DNA from: Caldifarciminota bacterium SM23_42
GTDB taxonomy: Bacteria > Hydrothermota > Tepidihabitantia > SM23-42
Direction of reading: 5' to 3'
NCBI GenBank assembly: GCA_001303785.1
Contig: LJUJ01000001.1
Span: forward strand, 248,001 to 312,000
DNA length: 64,000 nt
This document shows positions 7,851 to 16,078 of the stretch, piece by piece. Position 1 is the stretch's first letter. Each line of letters begins with the position of its first letter. The notes under the pieces are model-generated. The model saw nothing but the letters and a program-made list of their open reading frames with translations. It was not told the DNA's origin and searched no databases. The position numbers were made by a program, and so were the translations under genes.

Positions 7851-8348
7851 TTATTCTTCCTTGCGGATACAGGAATCAGCGACGTCATCGCTGCATTTTG
7901 TCAGTTTTACAAAATGCCTTCTTTCTTCATCAATTATTTTGTCGACCAGATCCCGTTGGTTCTGCGGCACAAGCTTCTTCACTTCTTGATAATAGAGTAT
8001 TGAATCGAGTTCACGATTGATTGCGAATTTGAGTGCGGTAGAGGCATCAGAGATTTTGTTCATTTCTTCATCCATTTTTTTAGGCGTGAAAATGATGTTG
8101 TCAGCATAGGCGCGTAGATAGGCGAAGTACTCTCCGGGGTAGCTTTCGAAAGGCTCGTATTCTTCAATTTTTGACAACATTGCTTCATAGGTCTTTTTGT
8201 GTTTCGTTTCTTCATCGGCAAGGGCAGAAAACAACGTTTTAACTTCGGCATTCTCTAATTTCTCAGCCATTTCACGATAGAATTTCTCCCCGCCTTCTTC
8301 TATTCGAATAGCAAACTGGAATACTTCACTGGGTTCGAAAACGCTCAT
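7851..8348 (-). CDS. Ferritin-like/rubrerythrin-type di-iron protein
   Basis: 165 residues with the erythrin signature: RIEEGGEKFYREMAE, DEETKHKKTYEAM, INRELDSILYYQEV and DEERRHFVKLTK. Of the four ferritin-like products here this one is closest to the YciF/rubrerythrin-domain type. AAAGGAGGT sits 7 nt before the ATG, and a good promoter lies just upstream, so it heads the three-gene unit with the desulforedoxin-like and bacterioferritin-like genes. Confidence 0.84.
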   Translation of the reverse strand: MSVFEPSEVFQFAIRIEEGGEKFYREMAEKLENAEVKTLFSALADEETKHKKTYEAMLSKIEEYEPFESYPGEYFAYLRAYADNIIFTPKKMDEEMNKISDASTALKFAINRELDSILYYQEVKKLVPQNQRDLVDKIIDEERRHFVKLTKCSDDVADSCIRKEE

Positions 8349-8391
8349 CAGTGACCTCCTTTATCTAGTTAAAGCTATTTTCTTCATATTA

Positions 8392-8419
8392 TTATTATTC
8401 ATATTCGGTTACCTGTCAA
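8392..8419 (-). promoter_or_regulatory. Promoter of ferritin-like/desulforedoxin-like operon
   Basis: Minus strand TTGACA, 16 bp, TAATAA, followed by an AT-rich repeat and the AAAGGAGGT ribosome site of the gene starting at 8348. Confidence 0.7.
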
Positions 8420-8426
8420 CACAAGC

Positions 8427-9611
8427 CTAAAGAAGCTGACACTCGTGATGCTTTTGTAGAATCGCATCCGCTAGCTCGTCTAGTGCAACAAGATCGCCAT
8501 CCTTAGGATGGCCCTTGATGATGACAGGTTTGACCAATTCAACTTTCAGATTCCCGAGCATGCTACTGATTTGTTCCGGCATCTTGCCTCCCCAGCCATA
8601 AGAACCGATTATCGAAGCATATTTGGTTTTTGGACGAAGAGCATTGGCAAGATATGTCGCATAGACTGCAACTGGATGAGGGCCGACCAGAACCGTGGGT
8701 GTGGCAATGACGATAGTCGCCGCATCAACAAGCGCGATGGCTAGTTCGCCAATATCCGTTTTCGTGAGGTTGAATGGTTTGACCGTAATGCCCCTCTTAA
8801 TAAGAGCATCGGTGAAGTGCTTGACCATTTTCTCGGTGCTGCCGTGCATAGACACATATGGTAGAATGACTTCGTTCTTAACCGTGTCGGATGTCCAGTC
8901 GCGATACGCGTCGAGGATGAACTTGGGTCTATTGTGAATAGGGCCATGGCTCGGTGCAATCATGCTGATATTATATTCCTCCAATGTCTTCAGGTGTTTC
9001 TGGATGATATGTCTAAATGGCATCATTATTTCGGCGTAGTAGCGCTTTGCCGTTTCGTAAATTCGTGCTTCATCGACAGCATACATGTCGCTGGTCGCAA
9101 GATGTGACCCAAACAGGTCGCAAGGAAATAATATCTTGTCTTCTCTTAAATAGGTCAACATCGTCTCAGGCCAGTGGACCCATGGTGCTATGACGAATTC
9201 CAATGTCCTGTCACCCAAGGATAGTGTATCTTTGTCATTAACTACGATGAATTTCTCATCTGGAATGAGTAGATGATCCATCAACATCGTCTTACATTTT
9301 AAATTTGTGACAACCTTGGCGTCGGGAAAGGTCTCTAGCACTCTGGGTATGCCACCAGAGTGATCCTGTTCGGCATGATTAGAGATCATGTAATCGATTC
9401 TTTCGATCCCTATGCTTTGAAGATTCTCGATCAGTTCATCTTCCTTTTCGGGGTCAACCGAATCAACGAGCGTGGTTCTTTCGCTTCCCTTTATAACGTA
9501 GGCATTGTAAGTGGTGCCGTCGGGAAGGGGGATGAGTTCGTCGAAGAGTCTCCGGTCCCAGTGATTGGCACCTACCCAATATACGCCTGGTTTCATTTCG
9601 CGTGCCGCCAT
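8427..9611 (-). CDS. Flavodiiron protein (A-type flavoprotein, rubredoxin:oxygen/NO oxidoreductase)
   Basis: 394 residues. The N-terminal beta-lactamase-like domain carries the di-iron motif HAEQDH, plus ligands in the HWPETM and SHGPIH segments. The C-terminal flavodoxin domain begins LPYVSMHGSTEKMV, the FMN phosphate loop. It reduces O2 to water, or NO to N2O, with electrons from rubredoxin. The ATG at 9611 shares one base with the stop of the rubredoxin gene (TGATG), so the two are translationally coupled. Both lie downstream of the PerR-like regulator and Nfu, fitting oxygen-stress defence. Confidence 0.93.
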   Translation of the reverse strand: MAAREMKPGVYWVGANHWDRRLFDELIPLPDGTTYNAYVIKGSERTTLVDSVDPEKEDELIENLQSIGIERIDYMISNHAEQDHSGGIPRVLETFPDAKVVTNLKCKTMLMDHLLIPDEKFIVVNDKDTLSLGDRTLEFVIAPWVHWPETMLTYLREDKILFPCDLFGSHLATSDMYAVDEARIYETAKRYYAEIMMPFRHIIQKHLKTLEEYNISMIAPSHGPIHNRPKFILDAYRDWTSDTVKNEVILPYVSMHGSTEKMVKHFTDALIKRGITVKPFNLTKTDIGELAIALVDAATIVIATPTVLVGPHPVAVYATYLANALRPKTKYASIIGSYGWGGKMPEQISSMLGNLKVELVKPVIIKGHPKDGDLVALDELADAILQKHHECQLL

Positions 9612-9772
9612 CAATCCGCCTTTTCAAACTGATCTTTGCCCACACCACAAACAGGGCAGACCCAATCGTCGGGTAATTCTTCAAATGGCGTACCGGGTTT
9701 CGTACCTGAATCCGGATCACCCTTTTCCGGGTCATAGATATACCCGCATGCTGTGCATTCATATTTTGCCAT
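9611..9772 (-). CDS. Rubredoxin
   Basis: 53 residues with both rubredoxin knuckles, [12 protein letters not shown] and [12 protein letters not shown], and the conserved [20 protein letters not shown] core. GAGGAGG precedes the ATG by 8 nt. It donates electrons to the overlapping flavodiiron protein and possibly to the rubrerythrin-like proteins. A second rubredoxin is encoded at 42013-42189. Confidence 0.96.
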   Translation of the reverse strand: MAKYECTACGYIYDPEKGDPDSGTKPGTPFEELPDDWVCPVCGVGKDQFEKAD

Positions 9773-9920
9773 CTTTGTAACCTCCTCTTGTTGAGCGTTC
9801 TTCTACTGTCGGGTATTCAAATGCTTTTCCACACGGGACACTTGCGCCTTCAATACCAAATGCATCTGTGGTGCACTGTGTCACATAGAGATAAGCGAGA
9901 CCATGGTCTGAAAAAACTGT

Positions 9921-10145
9921 TTAGAATACTTGTTCAACAGACTTGACCTCTGGTATCCTATCCTTTAACGTCTTCTCAATAGCCATCTTCAGGGTCATGG
10001 TGCTCATCGGGCAGGTCCCACAAGCGCCGGTAAGCTTTACCCTAACGATACCTTCGTCGGTGACATCGACCAATTCCACATTGCCGCCATCGGCTTGCAA
10101 ACTGGGTCTTATTTCACCCAGCACCTTCTCGACTTTTTCTTTCAT
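9921..10145 (-). CDS. NifU C-terminal-domain (Nfu-type) Fe-S carrier
   Basis: 74 residues, a stand-alone NifU_C domain: [13 protein letters not shown] and then [16 protein letters not shown] with the CxxC that binds a cluster between two subunits. AAGGAGG precedes the ATG by 8 nt. It follows the PerR-like gene by 40 nt and precedes rubredoxin/flavodiiron protein, so it may repair or deliver clusters under oxygen stress. Confidence 0.92.
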   Translation of the reverse strand: MKEKVEKVLGEIRPSLQADGGNVELVDVTDEGIVRVKLTGACGTCPMSTMTLKMAIEKTLKDRIPEVKSVEQVF

Positions 10146-10185
10146 GATTTGTCCTCCTTATATTATATTAGACACAAAATTTTGC

Positions 10186-10626
10186 TCAATGTTTACGTTG
10201 TTTCTTCAAACATTCTTTGCAGATCCCCTTGAAGTATCCGTGTATCTCTTCTATTTCGTATCCCTTTATGCTCTTTCTTTTTGCGACCGGGCAATCAACG
10301 TCGATATCGACAATCCGTCCGCATTTCCTACACAGAAAATGATGATGGGGTGTGGTGATGAAATCGTATCTGACTTCGGTCCCCGTAATTGTAATTGCCG
10401 ATACTAATCTAACCTTTAGAAAAGAGTTTAATGTGTTGTAGACCGTGGTCATCGAGAGTACAGGCATCTTCTTGGCAAGCGCCTCGTATATTTTCTCCGC
10501 AGTGAGGTGCTTATCGCTATGTTTATTGAGAAAGTCGAGAATCCTGAGTCGTTGGTACGTTGGTTTGAGCCCCCTTGCCGTTAGAAGATCTCTTAACTGC
10601 TCGCTATTTGAAATTGTTTCAATCAT
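10186..10626 (-). CDS. perR: Fur-family regulator, PerR-like
   Basis: 146 residues. The N-terminal winged helix includes RGLKPTYQRLRILDFL and SMTTVYNTLNSFL; the C-terminal metal domain has HHHFLCRKCGRIVDID and CKECLKK, the two CxxC pairs of a structural zinc site. PerR rather than Fur is suggested by a PerR-box-like site over its own promoter and by the rubredoxin/flavodiiron genes that follow. The ATG starts only 6 nt after a consensus -10 box, so the mRNA should be leaderless; no Shine-Dalgarno is present. Metal and ligand specificity cannot be decided by eye. Confidence 0.85.
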   Translation of the reverse strand: MIETISNSEQLRDLLTARGLKPTYQRLRILDFLNKHSDKHLTAEKIYEALAKKMPVLSMTTVYNTLNSFLKVRLVSAITITGTEVRYDFITTPHHHFLCRKCGRIVDIDVDCPVAKRKSIKGYEIEEIHGYFKGICKECLKKQRKH

Positions 10627-10660
10627 GTAATTATTATAATCAGAAATTGACTTATGTCAA
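10625..10660 (-). promoter_or_regulatory. Promoter and PerR-box-like operator of the perR-like gene
   Basis: Minus strand TTGACA (10660-10655), 16 bp, TATAAT (10638-10633), then 6 nt to the ATG. The 15-mer TTATAATAATTACAT over the -10 box and start codon matches 8 of 9 core positions of the PerR box NTANAANNATTNTAN. Confidence 0.75.
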
Positions 10661-10686
10661 GAACGAATTCTTAGTGCTTGAATTGC

Positions 10687-12411
10687 TTAGAGTATAACGT
10701 TGAGTAAGCCGCCAACGATCAAGGCTGAGCTGATCATGACGAAAGCGGCCTTGAACATGTCGACGATGCCCAGTTCTTTGAGCAGAACTACAAACGTAGC
10801 AATACACGGGAAATACATGGTCAGTACGACACTGGCAATGATCAGTTGTTTCAGCGTCAGTCCCAATGGAGCGAGCATGCCGACGGCAATATCCTTCCTA
10901 AAGAAGCCAATGAGCAGGGCGCCAACCGCCTTCAAGGGCAGACCTAACAACCTGGTTGTGATTGGACCGGTTATGTTGCCCAACCAGGTAATAACGCCCA
11001 GCGCGTATAGTATGTTAACGGCAAATACACCCAGTAGGACGAACGGAACCGCTTCGTGCAGAAACCAGTGAATACGCATCCAGACCTTTTTTATCAATGT
11101 CATGAGGTGGGGGAGACGATAGGGTGGTATTTCGGTAAATATTTCGGGACTTTCTCCCTTGACCAGAAGCCTCAATATGTTTCCGGCAACCAGCCATACC
11201 ACGATGAGTGTCGCGAAAACGGGAAACAATCCACGCGCGCCGTACTTCCCGAGCAAACCGGTGATCATCGCTGTCTGCGCGACACATGGGATGGAAATAG
11301 ACATCAGAGTTGCGGCAATGAACCGTTCCCGTTTGGTCTCCAGGATTCTAGTGGCAAGGACGCCGGGTACGTTACATCCGGCCGCCAGGAACATGGGGAC
11401 GATGGCCATGCCGTGCAAACCTATAATATGAAGTGTGTTGTCGAGCAGTACGGCGAGTCTGGGTAGATATCCAGTATCTTCGAGAATGCTAAGAACCAGG
11501 TAGAATGCAAAGATATAGGGTAAGACTGCACCAATAGGCACATACAATCCCGTGGTCAGGATGCCAAATGATTGCTGAAAATCGATCGCGCCGTCGATCA
11601 GTTCACCGATTATTATCTTATGAAGTAAATTGCCCGGCCCAATAACACGCGACACCTGCATTATCAGAGGAGCCCAGATGTTTCCGAAAAACGGCTCGGT
11701 GATATAGGCGATTAGTCCTTCACCGATGAATCGAATAACAAAGAAGAGCAGAAAGAGAATGACAAATGCTATTGGAATACCAGTCCAGGGATGGATGGTT
11801 AAATCACCGAGGCGCTCACCGACTGTATGGTGTTTATGCTTTATGCTCTGCACCCTGTCGACAATTCTACCCACCTCGTGCCAGCGTTCATCATTATCGT
11901 AAGAGTATTCACCCTTCGCTGCATCGCCGAGTCGGTTGACCAACTCCTTAATTCCCTCACCCGTGATTGCCACGGTCGCCACGATTGGTACGCCCAGGGT
12001 TTTTTCTAAGGTATTCACATCGATTGTGATACCGATGTGCTTCGCCTCATCCCACAGATTCAATGCGACGATGACCGGGATATCTTTCTTTAGCAATTGT
12101 AGTGTAAGGTTTAGATTTCTTTCTAGGTTGGTCGCATCTAAGACATTAACGGCAATACTATCTTTTGCCTCGACCGCGCGATCAAGCATCGCGACGGCTA
12201 CTCTCTCTGCGGGTGAGGTAGGATCCAGACTATAGGTCCCTGGTACGTCAACAACATCGATCTTCTCTGCTCCTGAGCCTATGCAACCTCGGCAGAATTC
12301 AACCGTTGTACCAGGATAATTCGAGGCAATTACCCTCACACCGGTAAGACGCGAAAATATAACACTTTTGCCAACGTTGGGATTGCCGATCAACAGGATC
12401 TTTTTTATCAT
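10687..12411 (-). CDS. feoB: Ferrous iron transporter FeoB, compact form
   Basis: 574 residues, shorter than the usual 650-770. The N-terminal G domain has GNPNVGKS (G1), the switch Thr in GTTVEF, DVPGTYSL (G3) and NLWDEAKH (G4), followed by the helical spacer and a polytopic membrane part with Gate-type repeats (ILEDTGYLPRLA, AGCNVPGVLATR). It imports Fe(II) using GTP. It begins immediately after the feoA stop and is the last gene of the fur-feoA-feoB operon. No C-terminal FeoC-like extension is present. Confidence 0.95.
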   Translation of the reverse strand: MIKKILLIGNPNVGKSVIFSRLTGVRVIASNYPGTTVEFCRGCIGSGAEKIDVVDVPGTYSLDPTSPAERVAVAMLDRAVEAKDSIAVNVLDATNLERNLNLTLQLLKKDIPVIVALNLWDEAKHIGITIDVNTLEKTLGVPIVATVAITGEGIKELVNRLGDAAKGEYSYDNDERWHEVGRIVDRVQSIKHKHHTVGERLGDLTIHPWTGIPIAFVILFLLFFVIRFIGEGLIAYITEPFFGNIWAPLIMQVSRVIGPGNLLHKIIIGELIDGAIDFQQSFGILTTGLYVPIGAVLPYIFAFYLVLSILEDTGYLPRLAVLLDNTLHIIGLHGMAIVPMFLAAGCNVPGVLATRILETKRERFIAATLMSISIPCVAQTAMITGLLGKYGARGLFPVFATLIVVWLVAGNILRLLVKGESPEIFTEIPPYRLPHLMTLIKKVWMRIHWFLHEAVPFVLLGVFAVNILYALGVITWLGNITGPITTRLLGLPLKAVGALLIGFFRKDIAVGMLAPLGLTLKQLIIASVVLTMYFPCIATFVVLLKELGIVDMFKAAFVMISSALIVGGLLNVIL

Positions 12412-12642
12412 CTAGACTTCGACAAACACACGATATGCCATGCCAAAACCAATTGCGATTTGAGTATTCCCAATCTTAACAACGATGGGTCCGCGCATGA
12501 TCTGTCCGCTCACCTTGGTGACCTTCATGCCCGGCCGCATTCCCAGTGCTTCGAGCCGTCTTCTAAAACCATGCCCGCCGTGTACTCTTGTAACTTTTCC
12601 TGTTTGTCCAGCTTGCATGTCTGTAAGCCTCAACTCAGTCAC
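12412..12642 (-). CDS. feoA: FeoA, SH3-like partner of FeoB
   Basis: 76-residue SH3-like protein: LTDMQAGQTGKVTRVHGG, then RRRLEALGMRPGMKVTK and the IGNTQIAIGFGMAYRVFVEV end. I choose the GTG at 12642 because it overlaps the fur stop as GTGA and has AAGGAG 8 nt upstream; the in-frame ATG at 12672 has no ribosome site. It modulates FeoB, whose gene follows without a gap. Confidence 0.9.
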   Translation of the reverse strand: MTELRLTDMQAGQTGKVTRVHGGHGFRRRLEALGMRPGMKVTKVSGQIMRGPIVVKIGNTQIAIGFGMAYRVFVEV

Positions 12643-13097
12643 TGCCTCCGCTCCTTGTTTGCTTCTCGACATTTTTTACATAAACCGTATAGTTCCAATT
12701 TGTGAGTCGAAACACGAAATCCGTACTTTCGTGCCACGTTCTTCTGTAGTCTTTCTATCTTATCGTTCTCAAATTCGATGATTTTGCCACACCGACGGCA
12801 AATAAGATGACCATGATGTTCAGCCTGATGTGCTGGTTCGTAGCGAACGACGGCATCCGCGAAAGTACATTCATAGGCCAGGCCGCAGTGAGTGAGTAGC
12901 CTCAAAGCCCGATACACAGTTGAGTAGCTTATTTTAGGTCTTATTTTCTTTATTTCGTCGTAGAGTTCCTCGACCGTAAAGTGCCGATCGGCTTCGATGA
13001 AATAATTTATTACAAACGAGCGCTTGCCTGACGTTTTGAGCCCATGTTTTGATTTATGCTCGGTAAGCCTTTGCCATGTGCTGTCCGAATTCCTCAC
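12639..13097 (-). CDS. fur: Fur-family ferric uptake regulator
   Basis: 152 residues from the GTG at 13097. It has HGLKTSGKRSFVINYF, SYSTVYRALRLL (recognition helix), HHGHLICRRCGKIIEFE and CKKCREAN. The consensus promoter and TSS (about 13134) lie downstream of any earlier start, which rules out the longer open frame. Its product probably binds the dyad in its own leader and represses fur-feoA-feoB when iron is plentiful. It is distinct from the PerR-like paralogue at 10186-10626. Confidence 0.88.
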   Translation of the reverse strand: MRNSDSTWQRLTEHKSKHGLKTSGKRSFVINYFIEADRHFTVEELYDEIKKIRPKISYSTVYRALRLLTHCGLAYECTFADAVVRYEPAHQAEHHGHLICRRCGKIIEFENDKIERLQKNVARKYGFRVSTHKLELYGLCKKCREANKERRQ

Positions 13098-13110
13098 GAG
13101 GCCCCCCGAT

Positions 13111-13131
13111 AAATGAAATTGCAATTCATTT
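13111..13131 (-). promoter_or_regulatory. Candidate Fur operator
   Basis: Inverted repeat AAATGAA-N7-TTCATTT lies just downstream of the predicted TSS of fur-feoAB, with a further TTCATTATTAATTAT stretch reaching the -10 box. AT-rich and dyadic like Fur boxes; not a perfect match to the E. coli 19-mer. Confidence 0.5.
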
Positions 13132-13140
13132 TCATTATTA

Positions 13141-13168
13141 ATTATACTCGAATTTTCTTCTTTGTCAA
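13141..13168 (-). promoter_or_regulatory. Consensus promoter of fur-feoA-feoB
   Basis: Minus strand perfect TTGACA (13168-13163), 16 bp, perfect TATAAT (13146-13141), giving a leader of about 37 nt. Confidence 0.85.
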
Positions 13169-13173
13169 GGCCT

Positions 13174-13204
13174 AATGCTGACAAATCTCAAATACGTCAG
13201 CATT
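13174..13204. repeat. Inverted repeat upstream of the fur promoter
   Basis: AATGCTGAC, 13 nt, GTCAGCATT: a perfect 9-bp stem between the stop at 13228 and the fur -35 box. It could terminate the nqr transcript (no U-run follows) or be an operator. Confidence 0.45.
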
Positions 13205-13227
13205 TGGGATTACATAGTGAAGAGGTT

Positions 13228-13689
13228 TTATTCGTCAGGAAACAGGATATCTACCAAAATACTGGGTTCTATCCTGAAGGCCGAGCCACGTCCCTCAAAG
13301 AAACCATGCTCTTCTATCAGATGGATATTGAGTTCTGACCAGCGTATTATTGTTTCGGTGGGTATGTGTTGGACCGTGGTTATTCTTTTCAGACTCCGAA
13401 TATGGTGCGGCCAGGGACATGGAATCGTTCCGCGGTTATCATCGACCGATGCCTTTATTGTCTTACTGACATGTACCCAGTCACCCAAGCCTTTCTTGGC
13501 GGTGTCGGTTATTTGTCGCATACGCTGTGCGATTTCTTCCATGGTCTTGCCAGCTCTCATAATCTCTGACGCGTCCTCGTCAATGATTTCCCATAGATTA
13601 CGACGGTCATTTCCCATGAAGCCGCTCGCCGAAAATTTCGATGAGCGTAGTAGTCTTTCCAACTTTCGTTCTTGCGGGGATTTCTTCAT
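13228..13689 (-). CDS. Conserved hypothetical cytosolic protein
   Basis: 153 residues from the ATG at 13689 (GAGG 5 nt upstream), 13 nt after the nqrF stop. No signal or membrane helix. Notable stretches are MGNDRRNLWEIIDEDASEIM, a single-Cys GTIPCPWPHH, and a C-terminal TIIRWSELNIHLIEEHGFFEGRGS. I recall proteins of this layout annotated only as cytosolic or cytoplasmic protein in several phyla. Its position as last gene of the nqr run may mean a link to that complex, but nothing in the sequence shows it. Confidence 0.72.
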   Translation of the reverse strand: MKKSPQERKLERLLRSSKFSASGFMGNDRRNLWEIIDEDASEIMRAGKTMEEIAQRMRQITDTAKKGLGDWVHVSKTIKASVDDNRGTIPCPWPHHIRSLKRITTVQHIPTETIIRWSELNIHLIEEHGFFEGRGSAFRIEPSILVDILFPDE

Positions 13690-13702
13690 TTTAACCTCAC
13701 GT

Positions 13703-14815
13703 TCAGGAGAACTTATCGTAATAGATCTTATCTTCGGTAATACCACATTTGGTCAGAATCTCGACCGAGGCATCAATCATGCCCGGACTGCCGCACAAGT
13801 AACCCTCATAGTTACCAACATCGTCTTGTTGCTTGAGGTAATCCTCGGCGACATTAGTAACCCGGCCGACCGCTCCTTGCCACGGAGCACCTGGTTCTGG
13901 CTGGGAGATTACCGGCACGAATTTGAATTTTGGGAGTTCGGTTTCGAGTTGTTTCATCTCTTGCTCTAGGAACAAGTCCTTGGTCGTTCTAATGCCGAAG
14001 AAGAATATTGATTTCCGAGCGTTGTTATTGTTCTTCATATCGTGTAGCATGCACTTGATAGGTGCGATTCCAGAACCACCGGCTATGAAAATAACTGGGG
14101 CACTTGTGTCGCGTAGGTAGAATCGCCCGTATGGTCCGTTTATCCTTACCTTGTCGCCTTTCTTGAGATAATCAAAAAGATACGTGGTACAAATGCCATC
14201 TGATACACGACGAACAATGAGTTCGATCGCCCTCTTATCAGCGGGGTCGGATGAGATCGAGTAGGCACGATACACCTCCTCGTTACTCTTATCGTACTGC
14301 GGGGCCAAGACTTGAACATACTGCCCTGGCGTGTACTTCATCAGTTGACCGTCGAGTACGGTTAGCCGGAATTGTTTAATGTCGTAGGTATAATCGATGA
14401 TTTCGTCACATGTACACAGGTATTCCTTGATGGTCAGCAGTTCCGCTGGTATCTCAATCTTTAAATCGTTGCGCAGCTTGATTTGACACGAGAGCCGGAT
14501 TCCCTCACCTCGTTCTTGAGCGTCCATGTAAGGTTCTTCAGTAGGCAGCAATGGTCCTGCCCCTTCGGATACCTTGACCTTACAATAGCCACACGTACCG
14601 CGACCGCCACAAGCCGACGGAATGAAGATCTTTTGAGTGGTCAGTGTTTCCAGTAACGAACCACCGCCCCTAACGGTCAGCTTCTTGTCACCTTGGTTAA
14701 TGTCGACTTGCACATCACCGTAGTTGGTGATGACGCGTTCAGCAAAGACCAACACTGCCGCCAATATTGCTCCTATACCGCTGATAACCGTTATGGGGAC
14801 CACGAATGACGCCAT
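13703..14815 (-). CDS. nqrF: Na+-translocating NADH:quinone reductase subunit F
   Basis: 370 residues. An N-terminal membrane helix is followed by a plant-type 2Fe-2S domain (SACGGRGTCGYCKVKV and the fourth Cys in LSCQIK), an FAD domain (RAYSISS) and a NADH-binding domain (FIAGGSGIAPIKCML, GYLCGSPGMI, end YYDKFS). It takes electrons from NADH into the complex. The ATG at 14815 has AAGGA 7 nt upstream. It is the last nqr gene; the domain set separates NQR from the related RNF complex. Confidence 0.94.
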   Translation of the reverse strand: MASFVVPITVISGIGAILAAVLVFAERVITNYGDVQVDINQGDKKLTVRGGGSLLETLTTQKIFIPSACGGRGTCGYCKVKVSEGAGPLLPTEEPYMDAQERGEGIRLSCQIKLRNDLKIEIPAELLTIKEYLCTCDEIIDYTYDIKQFRLTVLDGQLMKYTPGQYVQVLAPQYDKSNEEVYRAYSISSDPADKRAIELIVRRVSDGICTTYLFDYLKKGDKVRINGPYGRFYLRDTSAPVIFIAGGSGIAPIKCMLHDMKNNNNARKSIFFFGIRTTKDLFLEQEMKQLETELPKFKFVPVISQPEPGAPWQGAVGRVTNVAEDYLKQQDDVGNYEGYLCGSPGMIDASVEILTKCGITEDKIYYDKFS

Positions 14816-14840
14816 GATTATGTCCTTAGTAGTTCCCGCT

Positions 14841-15443
14841 TCATCTGCTGGAGAGCACGCCAGTGAATCCGATGAACGCAAGAGCCATGAGTCCGGCGAT
14901 GATCAACGTTATCCCGGGTCCTTGTAGACCCTTTGGAATCCGGGCGTTGTTCAGCCTCTCACGTATCCCGGCCATGGCAACGATTGCGAGCATCCAGCCA
15001 ATACCGCTTCCGAGGCCAAAGGCGATGCCTTCGGCGAGATCGTAGTCGCGTATGACCATGAACAGCGAGGCTCCCAGAATCGCACAATTGACTGTAATCA
15101 GGGGAAGGAAGATACCTAAGTTCTGATAGAGCACGGGTGAATAGCGTTCAATTGCCATCTCGATGAATTGTACGAATGCCGCGATAATAATGATGAAGAG
15201 TATGAAACGAAAATATTCAATGCCGTACGGTTGGAGAACATATCTGTAGGCAAACCAGTCCAGGGAGATGGTGAACGTCATCACAAAGACAACGGCAAAG
15301 CCCAGTCCCACGGCGGTTTTTACCTGACGCGATACCGATAAGAATGAACACATGCCCAGAAAGCGGGCGAGCAGTATGTTATCCGTGAATATAGCGGCAA
15401 AGAGGATCACAACTAAGTGTAGCATATGGCTGCCGAAAGACAT
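14841..15443 (-). CDS. nqrE: Na+-translocating NADH:quinone reductase subunit E
   Basis: 200-residue membrane subunit with about six helices. LARFLGMCSFLSVS and LGIFLPLITVNCAILGASLF carry the two cysteines that hold the intramembrane iron site shared with NqrD. The wording of the second motif fits NqrE better than RnfA. Its ATG overlaps the nqrD stop as TAATG. Confidence 0.93.
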   Translation of the reverse strand: MSFGSHMLHLVVILFAAIFTDNILLARFLGMCSFLSVSRQVKTAVGLGFAVVFVMTFTISLDWFAYRYVLQPYGIEYFRFILFIIIIAAFVQFIEMAIERYSPVLYQNLGIFLPLITVNCAILGASLFMVIRDYDLAEGIAFGLGSGIGWMLAIVAMAGIRERLNNARIPKGLQGPGITLIIAGLMALAFIGFTGVLSSR

Positions 15444-16078
15444 TATTTATTCCCTCCCGACGTTACTTGCTTGCTGCGCTGAACGGTACGCGCAAGCCAA
15501 ACGATCACGGCTAGGGTGAAGAATGCACCAGGTGGCATAACCATGATGATCCAGCGGTCCCAAAGGGCAGATGAGAAGAAGGGGATCGGTATGCCCAACA
15601 GGGTACCCATGCCGAGCAGTTCCCGGATCACGGCAACACAGAGCAGGATTAATGCATAACCTAAGCCCGAAAAGAAACCATCAACAAAGGAGAGCCCAGG
15701 TGGATTTGCGTTAGCGAATGCTTCGGCACGACCCATGATGATGCAGTTGGTGATGATGAGGCCGACATACGGACCTAGATTACGACTCATGTCTGGCCAA
15801 TACGCCTTCAACGCCCGGTCGAACAGGATCACGTAGAAGGCGATTACCAAAACTTCGACCATCATGCGGATGATACGCGGCGTCCATTTGCGGAGTAGCG
15901 AGACCGTCAATCCAGAGAGCGCGGTCGTGAACATAACGGCGGTGCCCATAACGATTGTGTTTAGCACCAGATTTGTCACCGCAAGCGCACTACAAATGCC
16001 CAGTATTTGTCGGAACACGGGATTGTCACCCCAGACAGCCGTCAAGATGACATCTCCGGTTTTTTTCTGAGCGATCAT
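15443..16078 (-). CDS. nqrD: Na+-translocating NADH:quinone reductase subunit D
   Basis: 211-residue membrane subunit. NPVFRQILGICSALAVTNLV and LIITNCIIMGRAEAFA carry the cysteines that pair with NqrE, and FSGLGYALILLCVAVIRELLGMG is typical of the family. It overlaps nqrC by 4 nt (ATGA). Confidence 0.93.
   Translation of the reverse strand: MIAQKKTGDVILTAVWGDNPVFRQILGICSALAVTNLVLNTIVMGTAVMFTTALSGLTVSLLRKWTPRIIRMMVEVLVIAFYVILFDRALKAYWPDMSRNLGPYVGLIITNCIIMGRAEAFANANPPGLSFVDGFFSGLGYALILLCVAVIRELLGMGTLLGIPIPFFSSALWDRWIIMVMPPGAFFTLAVIVWLARTVQRSKQVTSGGNK

Noticed and set aside
9773-9920. Short minus-strand frame with two cysteines, and the palindrome AGACCATGGTCT (9898-9909)
   Set aside because: The frame of about 37 codons from a GTG runs into rubredoxin, has no ribosome site and matches nothing I know. 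The palindrome has no loop and no link to a promoter.
12643-12672. Longer FeoA starting at ATG 12672
   Set aside because: No ribosome site there, whereas the GTG at 12642 overlaps the fur stop and has AAGGAG at good distance.
13098-13184. Longer Fur starting at 13184
   Set aside because: The consensus promoter lies inside this stretch, so it cannot be translated from that promoter.
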